From positions 12,324-76,323 of the forward strand of contig FR881190.1 in the NCBI GenBank assembly GCA_000434735.1: a stretch of 64,000 bases of DNA. Direction: 5' to 3'. Numbering within the stretch: the stretch's first letter is position 1; every line of letters starts with the position of its first letter. Of the stretch, positions 15,869-23,869 are shown in pieces. The DNA is from Bacteroides sp. CAG:530. Lineage in GTDB: Bacteria; Bacteroidota; Bacteroidia; Bacteroidales; Bacteroidaceae. A model generated the notes under the pieces. That model worked only from the letters and a program-made list of their open reading frames with translations. It was not told the DNA's origin and did not search any database. The translations under genes and the position numbers were made by a program.

Positions 15869-18800
15869 ATGAAACACAGGTTTCTATTTACATTGTGCTT
15901 TTGCGCTATGTCGGGTTTGTCGGCTTATGCGCAGAAGGTCACGATACACTTTCAAAAGGTGAAACTAGAGAAAGTGTTTGGCGAGATAACTCGTCAGACG
16001 GGCTTGACTGTAGCTTACAGTCAGCCAACAGTGAATCCCAAGCGGATAGTGAGTGTGAATGCCAATAAGGAAGAACTAAATGTCGTATTGACTCGGTTGT
16101 TTGCAGGCACCGGCATCGTTTATGAAATAGGCAAACAGAAGATCTACTTGAAGTCGGCTCAGACTCAGTCCAAGAATCCAAGTGGAAAAAAGAAAACAGT
16201 GAAAGGAAAAGTTGTGGATGCCAATGGTGATCCTATTATTGGGGCTAGTGTGAAAGTAAATGGAATGTCTATTGGTACGATAACCGACATAGATGGGAAC
16301 TATTCGCTCGAAGGAGTTCCTGAAGGCTCCTCGCTTGATATTTCTTACATCGGATACAAAAATTTAAATTTGAGGTTGGACAAGGTAGAGAACAATCCTT
16401 TTGTAACCTTGGAAGAAGATGCTAAAGTATTGGATGAAGTGGTAGTAGTAGGCTATGGTACTCAAAACAAGAAAACCTTAACAGGAGCTGTTTCTATGGT
16501 AAACATGGGTGATGTGGAAATGAATACCGTTTCTAATGTTTCACGCGCATTGGCAGGAAAGGCAGCTGGTTTTCGCGTAAATACTATTTCTGCACAGCCT
16601 GGCGGTGAAGCTAAATTTCGTATCCGTGGTGAAGCTTCTACAGGAGCTGGGAATGAACCTTTGTTTGTGATAGACGGATTTCCTGTATCGTCATCTGGAA
16701 GTTTGACTTCGGGAAATAATTTTTATGAGGCTGGAAACATAGATAATGTATTGGAATCTTTAAATCCAGATGACATAGAATCTATTTCTGTTCTCAAAGA
16801 CGCTGCTTCTACTGCCATTTATGGTGCACGTGCCGGTCACGGAGTTGTTCTTATTACTACTAAACGAGGTAAGAATCAAAAGCCAAGAGTTACATATTCT
16901 GGGGTTGGATCCGTACAGATAGCCCGCTCAAACTACAAGATGCTTGATACACGCATGTATATGGATATGTATAACAAGCAGCAATATGAAGAGTGGATGA
17001 AAATGAATGGACTGGGAATATATGAAGGATATGTAGGCAAATCAGATAGTCCTACGCTGTACAAGCCAACCTTTAACAACGATCAAATACTGAATGCAAG
17101 TGGTACTGATTGGTTGGATGCCGTGATGCGAAACGGTTACATGCAACAACATAACTTGTCAGTAAACGGAGGAACTGAGAAAACACGATATCTTGCATCT
17201 GTGAATTATATGAGTCAAGAAGGTATTGTGAAGAATAACGGTACAGATCGTCTATCTGTTCGTCTGAATTTGGATCAGGAAATAAGTAAATATGTGTCAT
17301 TCGGAATTACGGCTACTTATTCGCGAAACAACTACGACAATGTGCCTTTGGGAGATAAACAAAATGAATATTCTGGTATATTGACTGGTGCCATACAGTC
17401 GAATCCTACTATCCCTATTTACGATTCAGGAGGAAATTACTTTATTGACCCTAAACGTCCGTTTGTTGCAAATCCAGTGAGTTTGCTGGAGATAAAAGAC
17501 AAGACAGAGAAAGATCGCCTAATTGGAGCGGCATTTGTAACCGTAAAGCCGATTAAAGATTTAGAAGTAAAGTATCAATTGGGGGCCGATCGTTCATCGC
17601 AGAAACGTTCCTCTTATTGGCCAAAGACTACCTTACAAGGAAAGAATTATAACGGGAAAGCAGATATATCGCAAGAAATGAATACTACTTATCTTATGGA
17701 GCTCACTGCTCAATATTCTAAGGCTTGGAATGGACATCAGTTGAAATTTTTGGGTGGTTATTCTTTTCAGAAATTTAAAACGGAAGGCTTCAATGCCGGT
17801 AATTCTGACTTTTTGGTAGATGGTTTCGGATATAACAATATAGGGTCAGGAAATTATAAGAAACCGTCAGTGGGGTCATGGGCTTCAATCAATAGTATAG
17901 CTTCTCTATTTGCTCGTGCTAATTATTCGTTTGGTGGCAAGTATTTGCTTGAAGCTACGTTGCGTGCTGATGCTGCTTCTAATTTTGCTCCCGAAAATCG
18001 TTGGGGATACTTTCCGTCGGTATCAGCTGGATGGATGATAAGCGAAGAAAAGTTCATGAAGAATTGTTCTAACTGGCTTTCTATGCTGAAGCTAAGAACT
18101 TCTTACGGACAGACAGGAAATTCCAATGTAGGATATCGTATCTATGACTACTATGAAGTTGGAAAGAATTCTATCATAGGCGGCGCAGAGTCTTTAGGTG
18201 TATATGCATCAGATTTGGGAAACAGACAATTGACTTGGGAAACCACTTCCGAATTTAACGTCGGATTAGATTTCGGCATCATTAACAACCGTTTTAAGTT
18301 GACGGTAGAATATTTCAAACGTAAAATAACCGATTTGTTGGTTAGTAATAAGTCATTGCCTTTTTATAACGAAGTAAACCGGATTGCTGCAAATGTAGGC
18401 TCTACTCAAAGTAAAGGCGTGGAACTGACATTGAATACTGTAAACTTTGTCACAAAGAATTTTGATTGGAATACAACTTTTACTCTTTCGCACTATGATG
18501 ATCGTTGGCGGACGCGTGATGCCAATTGGAAGCCGAGGGCATATGAGAAGGCTGACGACCCGATACGTGCTTGGTGGACATACGAAGCTATAGGAATTTT
18601 GCAACCCGGAGAGAAAGTCCCTAATGCGCAAAAAGATTTGGTTCCTGGTATGATGAAATTGAAAGATCAGAATGAAGACGGCGTGTTGGGTGATGAGGAT
18701 ATGGTATATATTGGAAATGGTGACCCTAAGGTAATTTACGGATTAAATAATGCTTTCCGTTATAAAAATTTCGATTTGAATATCTACTTCTATGGCGAAG

Positions 18801-19174
18801 CCGGACGTAAACGTGGAGCTAGCTATTATGAAGGATGGACGCGTATGGATAATGGCATTAATGTTTCTACCTATTCACTTAACTCTTTTAGCAGTAATAA
18901 CCTTACAGCTACGGATCCTACATATGTGCGTGGAGGAAGCGGTTGGGGTAATTATTATGTGAAGTCTATTTATTACATACGTTGTGGAAACATAACTTTG
19001 GGGTATAAGATTCCCATTAATCCAAAGGTATTGAAGAATCTGCGTGTGTATGTAGACGTAAGCAACCCGTTTATAATTACAAATTGGACAGGGCTTGACC
19101 CAGAAACCGACAACGGCACATTTGCTTATCCTAATGTGACATCATTTAACTTTGGCGTGTCAGCCTCTTTTTAA
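15869..19174 (+). CDS. SusC-like TonB-dependent outer-membrane transporter with STN signalling domain
   Basis: From the ATG at 15869 this is about 1100 aa with signal peptide MKHRFLFTLCFCAMSGLSAYAQ. Order of parts: STN domain (KVTIHFQKVKLEKVFGEITR and on, about residues 24-95); carboxypeptidase-like domain (VKGKVVDANGDPIIGASVKV, about 125-190); TonB-box region (LDEVVVVGYGTQNKKTLTGA); plug with IRIRGEASTG-like and VLKDAASTAIYGARAGHGVVLIT segments; and a 22-strand-type barrel ending in FNFGVSASF. It forms the import channel with SusD. The STN domain marks it as the sensor of the ECF/FecR circuit. An upstream in-frame start at 15815 is unlikely because it precedes the signal peptide. Confidence 0.95.
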   Translation: MKHRFLFTLCFCAMSGLSAYAQKVTIHFQKVKLEKVFGEITRQTGLTVAYSQPTVNPKRIVSVNANKEELNVVLTRLFAGTGIVYEIGKQKIYLKSAQTQSKNPSGKKKTVKGKVVDANGDPIIGASVKVNGMSIGTITDIDGNYSLEGVPEGSSLDISYIGYKNLNLRLDKVENNPFVTLEEDAKVLDEVVVVGYGTQNKKTLTGAVSMVNMGDVEMNTVSNVSRALAGKAAGFRVNTISAQPGGEAKFRIRGEASTGAGNEPLFVIDGFPVSSSGSLTSGNNFYEAGNIDNVLESLNPDDIESISVLKDAASTAIYGARAGHGVVLITTKRGKNQKPRVTYSGVGSVQIARSNYKMLDTRMYMDMYNKQQYEEWMKMNGLGIYEGYVGKSDSPTLYKPTFNNDQILNASGTDWLDAVMRNGYMQQHNLSVNGGTEKTRYLASVNYMSQEGIVKNNGTDRLSVRLNLDQEISKYVSFGITATYSRNNYDNVPLGDKQNEYSGILTGAIQSNPTIPIYDSGGNYFIDPKRPFVANPVSLLEIKDKTEKDRLIGAAFVTVKPIKDLEVKYQLGADRSSQKRSSYWPKTTLQGKNYNGKADISQEMNTTYLMELTAQYSKAWNGHQLKFLGGYSFQKFKTEGFNAGNSDFLVDGFGYNNIGSGNYKKPSVGSWASINSIASLFARANYSFGGKYLLEATLRADAASNFAPENRWGYFPSVSAGWMISEEKFMKNCSNWLSMLKLRTSYGQTGNSNVGYRIYDYYEVGKNSIIGGAESLGVYASDLGNRQLTWETTSEFNVGLDFGIINNRFKLTVEYFKRKITDLLVSNKSLPFYNEVNRIAANVGSTQSKGVELTLNTVNFVTKNFDWNTTFTLSHYDDRWRTRDANWKPRAYEKADDPIRAWWTYEAIGILQPGEKVPNAQKDLVPGMMKLKDQNEDGVLGDEDMVYIGNGDPKVIYGLNNAFRYKNFDLNIYFYGEAGRKRGASYYEGWTRMDNGINVSTYSLNSFSSNNLTATDPTYVRGGSGWGNYYVKSIYYIRCGNITLGYKIPINPKVLKNLRVYVDVSNPFIITNWTGLDPETDNGTFAYPNVTSFNFGVSASF

Positions 19175-19184
19175 AAGAACTAGT

Positions 19185-20699
19185 ATGAAGAAGATAATTT
19201 ATAGTATAGCGGCTTTCTTGTTCTTGATAATGTCGTCTTGTACGTTAGAGCAAGAAGTCTACAATAAAATAAATCCGGGCGTGTTTCCTAAGAATGCGGA
19301 AGATGTGAACGCTTTGGTCAATTCGAGCGCTTATTATGTGTTTTCTCCTGGGGGAATCTTTGAAGTAGCGGCCGGGTATATCATTACATCGGAAATGGTA
19401 ACAGATTATGTAGAAAATACTTGGGGATGGACTACTGTATATAATTCGTATGAAGCGAATGATTGGCATATAGATGGCGATTGGCGTCGTGTGTATGATT
19501 ATTCGCAATATTTGTCATCTATGACATTGACTTTAGATAGAATAAAGGATGTGGATATGGACGAGGCTTTGAAACAACGTTACGAGGCTGAGTTAAAATG
19601 TGGACGTGGGTTCTTGGCTTTTCTGATGTATGATATGTATGGTCCTATTCCTATTGCCGATTTAGAAACTTTGCAGAAACCGGAACAGGAAATTGTACTT
19701 CCGCGCTTGTCTGAGGAAGCGATGCGTGAATATATTGTGACGAATTTGAAAGAGGCTGCAGAGGTGTTGCCGTATAAATACGATGATGCGAATTATGGGC
19801 GCTTTACTAAAGGATTAGCAAATACGTTATTGCTAAAGTTCTATATGATGACTAAACAATGGAATGAAGCAGAGAAGATGGGTCGCGAACTTACCAAGTC
19901 GGATTACGGATATAAGTTGGTAGACGATTATAATTCTTTGTTTTCTTTGGCAGGCGAGAAGAATTCTGAGGTGATTTTTTCTTGTATTGCTGAGGCTGGA
20001 GTTCTGGAACAGAAATGGTTTGCTCATGTGTTGACTTCCGATTATCCGGTACCGGCGGGTATCTCAGCAACGGCGTGGGGTGGATATAAAATCTCGTGGC
20101 CGGCATACGAATCGTATGATCCAGCGGATAAACGCCGTCAACGTATCATAGGAGAATATACTGGAACGGAAGGGGTACATCACAGTAGAGCACTTGATCG
20201 TGATGGGGGTACAGTGGGTACACTTTTCTATGGAGCAATCCCTGTGAAGTATAAGATAGAAGGCGTGGTAGGTGAGAAGTGTGAAATAGACATGCCAATC
20301 TATCGTTATGCCGATGTTTTGACTTTGCTTTCAGAGGCCATTGTGCGTAATGGGAATAGAGTTACACAGGAAGCAGTAGACTTGCTGAACCAAGTACGAG
20401 TTAAACATGGTGGGTTGCGAGCTTATAAGTTGAGTGATTTCTTATCGGTTGAAGACTTTCTTGATAAACTATTGGAAGAAAGAGGGCATGAGTTTTATTT
20501 CGAGGGTGTACGTAGACAAGATTTGATACGCCATGGAAAGTTTATAGAAAAAGCTCTTGAAAAAGCTCGTTTTGCCGGACAGCCTACTGGTAAAATTGAA
20601 ACGATGATAGATGGAAAGTATAAATATGAAAAATTCCCATTGCCAACTCACATTATAACTGAGGGGCAGGGGCTGATTATTCAAAATCCAGGTTATTAA
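19185..20699 (+). CDS. SusD/RagB-like glycan-binding outer-membrane lipoprotein
   Basis: From the ATG at 19185 this is 504 aa with lipobox MSSC (signal MKKIIYSIAAFLFLIMSSC). Typical SusD parts are seen: tetratricopeptide-like helices (RYEAELKCGRGFLAFLMYDMYGPIPIAD), NYGRFTKGLANTLLLKFYMMTKQWNEAEK, the IYRYADVLTLLSEAIVR segment, and the C-terminal LLEERGHEFYFEGVRRQDLIRHGKF. It caps the SusC barrel and delivers substrate. Its start lies 10 bp after the SusC stop. Substrate is not predictable from sequence. Confidence 0.95.
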   Translation: MKKIIYSIAAFLFLIMSSCTLEQEVYNKINPGVFPKNAEDVNALVNSSAYYVFSPGGIFEVAAGYIITSEMVTDYVENTWGWTTVYNSYEANDWHIDGDWRRVYDYSQYLSSMTLTLDRIKDVDMDEALKQRYEAELKCGRGFLAFLMYDMYGPIPIADLETLQKPEQEIVLPRLSEEAMREYIVTNLKEAAEVLPYKYDDANYGRFTKGLANTLLLKFYMMTKQWNEAEKMGRELTKSDYGYKLVDDYNSLFSLAGEKNSEVIFSCIAEAGVLEQKWFAHVLTSDYPVPAGISATAWGGYKISWPAYESYDPADKRRQRIIGEYTGTEGVHHSRALDRDGGTVGTLFYGAIPVKYKIEGVVGEKCEIDMPIYRYADVLTLLSEAIVRNGNRVTQEAVDLLNQVRVKHGGLRAYKLSDFLSVEDFLDKLLEERGHEFYFEGVRRQDLIRHGKFIEKALEKARFAGQPTGKIETMIDGKYKYEKFPLPTHIITEGQGLIIQNPGY

Positions 20700-20710
20700 A
20701 AAATATTGTT

Positions 20711-22021
20711 ATGAAACATACAATCTATATTTTGTTTGGAATCTTGTTGCTTGCATCTTGCAAGGACGACAAGTATAACTTGATTATTCCGATGTCGGAT
20801 ATATATTTGGTCGCTCCTCAAAACGATACGAAGATTGACTTGAACGACTTGTCGGTTGATGAATATAGTTTTTCGTGGGACAAGTCTTTGGATAAGGGTG
20901 CAAAGCTGATTCTTGATGTGACAAAAGATTTCACTAGTCCGGTAGAAATAGATGGTGGAAAAGCTACGTCGTTTTCCTTGTCATCCTTTGCTGCCGATCA
21001 ATATTTTTCGCAGTTGGGCGTTAAGTCCGGGCAAGAAGCAGTACTTTATTGGACGGTAAAGGAAGTCGGTAATACATCGGCTGCCGCATCCGATGTCCGA
21101 ACTATCCGTATAAAACGAATGTCAACCAAATTGTTGCAACCCGAAGATTTGACTCAAATAGTCTTGGCTGAGAATAATCCAGATGCTACGGTAAGGTTTG
21201 AATGGAATACAGAGGGACAATCTGATACTGAGTCTTATGCGATTTGTTTGTCATTAGATCCAGAAATGAAGCAAACAGTGGCAGAGCAGAGTGTAGGCAA
21301 TGCAAGTGGTAATTTTACTTTGACGTTTGAAACACTTCAATCATTGCTTGATCAGCTTCCTATCAAGCGTTGGAGTGCAAATACGGTTTATTGGAACGTT
21401 AGGACAAGTAATGGTCAGTTGATTTCACGTTCTTCGGGAAATCTGAACATGACGGAGATGATGCGTTTTGTTGATATACGCGGAGACGAAAAGATTACTT
21501 ACCGTGTAACTAGGATTAAATACAGTGATGGCACTTCGCAAATATGGCTGGCTGATAATCTTCGTACTACAAAGTATCCAGATGGAACTGATATTGAAGC
21601 GAATTATTTCAAGAAAACTCCAGTTTCTTTTGGTGAGGGGAAAGTAAATGCTTATGGCGTATATTATCATTACGATATTCGTAATAAGATAGCTCCTGCT
21701 GGTTGGCATTTGCCAACCTCACAAGAATATAAAAACTTGTTTGCCGAGGCAGCAACTGCCGATGGTCAATGGAACGTGCTGAAAGATCCAGAATATTACG
21801 AGTCTGTAAAAGGTAAAGAACATTTAGACGAATGGGGATTGAACCTTTGTGCTTCCGGACAATGGATGGGAGAGTCTATAAGTAACCACAGTACTCAGTA
21901 TTGTTATCTGTTGGTAAGCGACAACAACGACCACTGTTGTGCTCTTCACGACAATGGAGCAACTCTTTGGTGGCCATGGACAACAGGTGCGCCGGCACGC
22001 TTTGTTTATGATGAAAAATAG
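20711..22021 (+). CDS. SusE-position lipoprotein with C-terminal FISUMP domain
   Basis: This 436-aa lipoprotein has signal MKHTIYILFGILLLASC and lipobox LASC. Residues of about 25-135 and 140-245 are SusE-like Ig/FN3-type beta domains (DEYSFSWDKSLDKGAKLILD; TVRFEWNTEGQSDTESYAI). The last ~170 residues match the Fibrobacter succinogenes major paralogous (FISUMP) domain: IWLADNLRTTKYPDGTDI, NAYGVYYHYDIRNKIAPAGW and LPTSQEYKNL. It likely binds the substrate at the cell surface beside SusCD. It follows susD by 11 bp. Confidence 0.82.
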   Translation: MKHTIYILFGILLLASCKDDKYNLIIPMSDIYLVAPQNDTKIDLNDLSVDEYSFSWDKSLDKGAKLILDVTKDFTSPVEIDGGKATSFSLSSFAADQYFSQLGVKSGQEAVLYWTVKEVGNTSAAASDVRTIRIKRMSTKLLQPEDLTQIVLAENNPDATVRFEWNTEGQSDTESYAICLSLDPEMKQTVAEQSVGNASGNFTLTFETLQSLLDQLPIKRWSANTVYWNVRTSNGQLISRSSGNLNMTEMMRFVDIRGDEKITYRVTRIKYSDGTSQIWLADNLRTTKYPDGTDIEANYFKKTPVSFGEGKVNAYGVYYHYDIRNKIAPAGWHLPTSQEYKNLFAEAATADGQWNVLKDPEYYESVKGKEHLDEWGLNLCASGQWMGESISNHSTQYCYLLVSDNNDHCCALHDNGATLWWPWTTGAPARFVYDEK

Positions 22022-22053
22022 TTTTAAAAACCACGATAAATAAAAAAATAGCA

Positions 22054-23619
22054 ATGTTTACGATAAAGAAATCAATTACCTTATGTGCTACGCTGATGTT
22101 AGGTCTTATGTTCAGCTTCTGTTCTAATACGGTAGACGTGTATGCAGGACGATATGGTGAAAGCGAGAAATCCGAAGACCATGATAATCCAGAAGTGATA
22201 GGAAGTATAGTTCCTATAGAAGCCTTAAGAAATCCGGATAGAGGATTTCATGTGGAATCAGATTTACTTTGTGATAACCTGAAAAGTCCGTATAACGATT
22301 ATGAAGTTTATGAAGACAATTTATATGAGAAGAAACTGGAACTAGTTGATGCCAAGAATGATGGTATAACGCTTGTTCAGCAATATATTTACCTGACAAA
22401 GTGGGTTGATAAAGATTTAGACGATGAGGCTTTGGGCAATGTGCGAAAGATATTCGAATTGTTGAAGAAACAAGGTTATAAGGCAATTCTTCGTTTTGCA
22501 TACAATCACGGAGGATTGAACACCTCAGCCGGAGAATCAAAACAATGGATATTGCGGCATATAAACCAGTTGACTCCGTTGATAAACGAGTATATCGGAC
22601 AAATTGCAACTGTTCAAGTGGGCTTTATAGGAGCATGGGGCGAGTGGCATAACTCACCGTTGTCCAATGACCAAGTAGCGAAGAACTCTGTGGTGAATGC
22701 GTTGCTTCAGGCATTGCCTGCACCTTATTGTGTGGAGTTGAGATATCCAGCACAGAAAAGGGCTTTGACATTGAATAACGAAAGCTATCGTGCTCGCATC
22801 GGATTTGCCAACGATTACTTTACGGCTGGAGAGCATTCACATGCTCCTGGAAATGATTTTGTCCCCAATACGGAAGATTACACGATGGTGGCTGATGAGG
22901 TGAAACGCTATAATTATTATGTAAGTGGAGAAATACCTTACAATGAAGATACAGAATGGGGACTTCCTTTCTTGATTACGCCAATAAAGTCTTTGAAGAT
23001 ATTGCGTGAACACCGCTATTCAGCGTTCGATATCAGCCAGAATTTCGATTTGAATATCATGAGCTGGAAGCGAGTAAAGGTTTACCCTTCTTTGCTGGAC
23101 GAGAATAAGATTCTTTTCGACGCAAGTTATTTTAAGGATGCTGAAGGAAACGATGTGGTGCGTTCGTTCTATGATTTCGTGCGCGATCATCTTGGTTATC
23201 GTCTGAATTTGCATCCGGAATCTACGGTTAAGGCAGACGGTGGAAACTTGGCATACGACTTGACGATTACTAATACGGGTTTTGCTACGGTAATTAATCC
23301 TAAAGACGTTTATTTAGTATTGATTTCGGAAGAAAACCAAGTGGTGAAGGAGTTTAAACTGGATGTTGACCCAAAAAATTGGATTCCGACAACAGAACAA
23401 GAGCCCGATGTGGCTGCCAAGTATAGTTTGAAAGGTAGCGTAGCGGCTGGCGTAAGCGGAAAGCTTAAGGTAGGGCTTTGGATTCCTGAAAAAGGTACGG
23501 ATGCCATGAAATACAATGCGGATTATGCCATCCGTTTGGCACAGACTAGAAATGTTTCGTATTGGACTGATGCAGCGGGTAAATATTCGGTAAATATAAT
23601 AGGAGAGATTGTTTTTTAA
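22054..23619 (+). CDS. DUF4874/DUF4832-type surface lipoprotein (putative glycan-active protein)
   Basis: This 521-aa protein has signal MFTIKKSITLCATLMLGLMF and lipobox FSFC. The N-terminal half starts with NPDRGFH, the hallmark of DUF4874, and contains barrel-like strands with LVQQYIYLTKWVDKDL, AILRFAYNHGG and VQVGFIGAWGEWHNS. The second part (LRYPAQKRALTLNN, RIGFANDYFTAGEHSH and a beta-sandwich end) matches DUF4832. The fold pattern resembles a TIM-barrel glycoside hydrolase. The acidic residues in GAWGEWH and in the IGFANDYF region are candidate catalytic residues by inference. It is the only enzyme-like protein of this locus. Confidence 0.8.
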   Translation: MFTIKKSITLCATLMLGLMFSFCSNTVDVYAGRYGESEKSEDHDNPEVIGSIVPIEALRNPDRGFHVESDLLCDNLKSPYNDYEVYEDNLYEKKLELVDAKNDGITLVQQYIYLTKWVDKDLDDEALGNVRKIFELLKKQGYKAILRFAYNHGGLNTSAGESKQWILRHINQLTPLINEYIGQIATVQVGFIGAWGEWHNSPLSNDQVAKNSVVNALLQALPAPYCVELRYPAQKRALTLNNESYRARIGFANDYFTAGEHSHAPGNDFVPNTEDYTMVADEVKRYNYYVSGEIPYNEDTEWGLPFLITPIKSLKILREHRYSAFDISQNFDLNIMSWKRVKVYPSLLDENKILFDASYFKDAEGNDVVRSFYDFVRDHLGYRLNLHPESTVKADGGNLAYDLTITNTGFATVINPKDVYLVLISEENQVVKEFKLDVDPKNWIPTTEQEPDVAAKYSLKGSVAAGVSGKLKVGLWIPEKGTDAMKYNADYAIRLAQTRNVSYWTDAAGKYSVNIIGEIVF

Positions 23620-23658
23620 ATGAGTAAGTATATAGTTTGTGTTCGTGCAGTTTTGTAC

Positions 23659-23733
23659 GTAACGGCAGCTAACGCGCTACTGAAAGAGTACGATGGTCTT
23701 GATCTTGGTTTTGAACTCGAAAAGCAAGAGTAA
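23659..23733 (+). pseudogene. 3' fragment of the DUF4923-type gene
   Basis: The frame encodes VTAANALLKEYDGLDLGFEL and then EKQE-stop, identical to the C-terminus of the intact protein encoded at 13324-13950. No start codon or upstream part is present, so it is a remnant. Confidence 0.88.
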
Positions 23734-23775
23734 GCATTGGGCATATCTGCCTAATCTCGATTAGATAGGTAGTGT

Positions 23776-23844
23776 AAAATAAAAGCATCCGGTTTCATTT
23801 CTCTTCTTTTTAAGGAGAAGGTGATAAAACGGGATGCTTTTTTT
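23776..23844. terminator. Bidirectional terminator at the end of the six-gene cluster
   Basis: AAAAGCATCCGGTTTCAT pairs with ATAAAACGGGATGC and T-runs lie on both strands. It therefore ends the convergent minus-strand cluster (last stop at 23870) as well as the SusCD locus. Confidence 0.8.
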
Positions 23845-23869
23845 GTTTAGAGACTGATAGCGTAAGAGG

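Larger units (their letters stand above)
23659..23844 (+). repeat. Right copy of the long direct repeat
   Basis: This duplicates the end of the DUF4923-type gene and its terminator (left copy 13876-14052). It begins 39 bp after the stop of the last SusCD-locus gene. The junction at 23659 is abrupt: the bases before it do not match the left copy. Confidence 0.9.

Noticed and set aside
13984..23658. Integrative element carrying its own recombinase
   Set aside because: The flanking repeats suggest insertion, but the interior holds only the sigma, FecR, SusC, SusD and two lipoprotein genes; no integrase or transposase frame was found.
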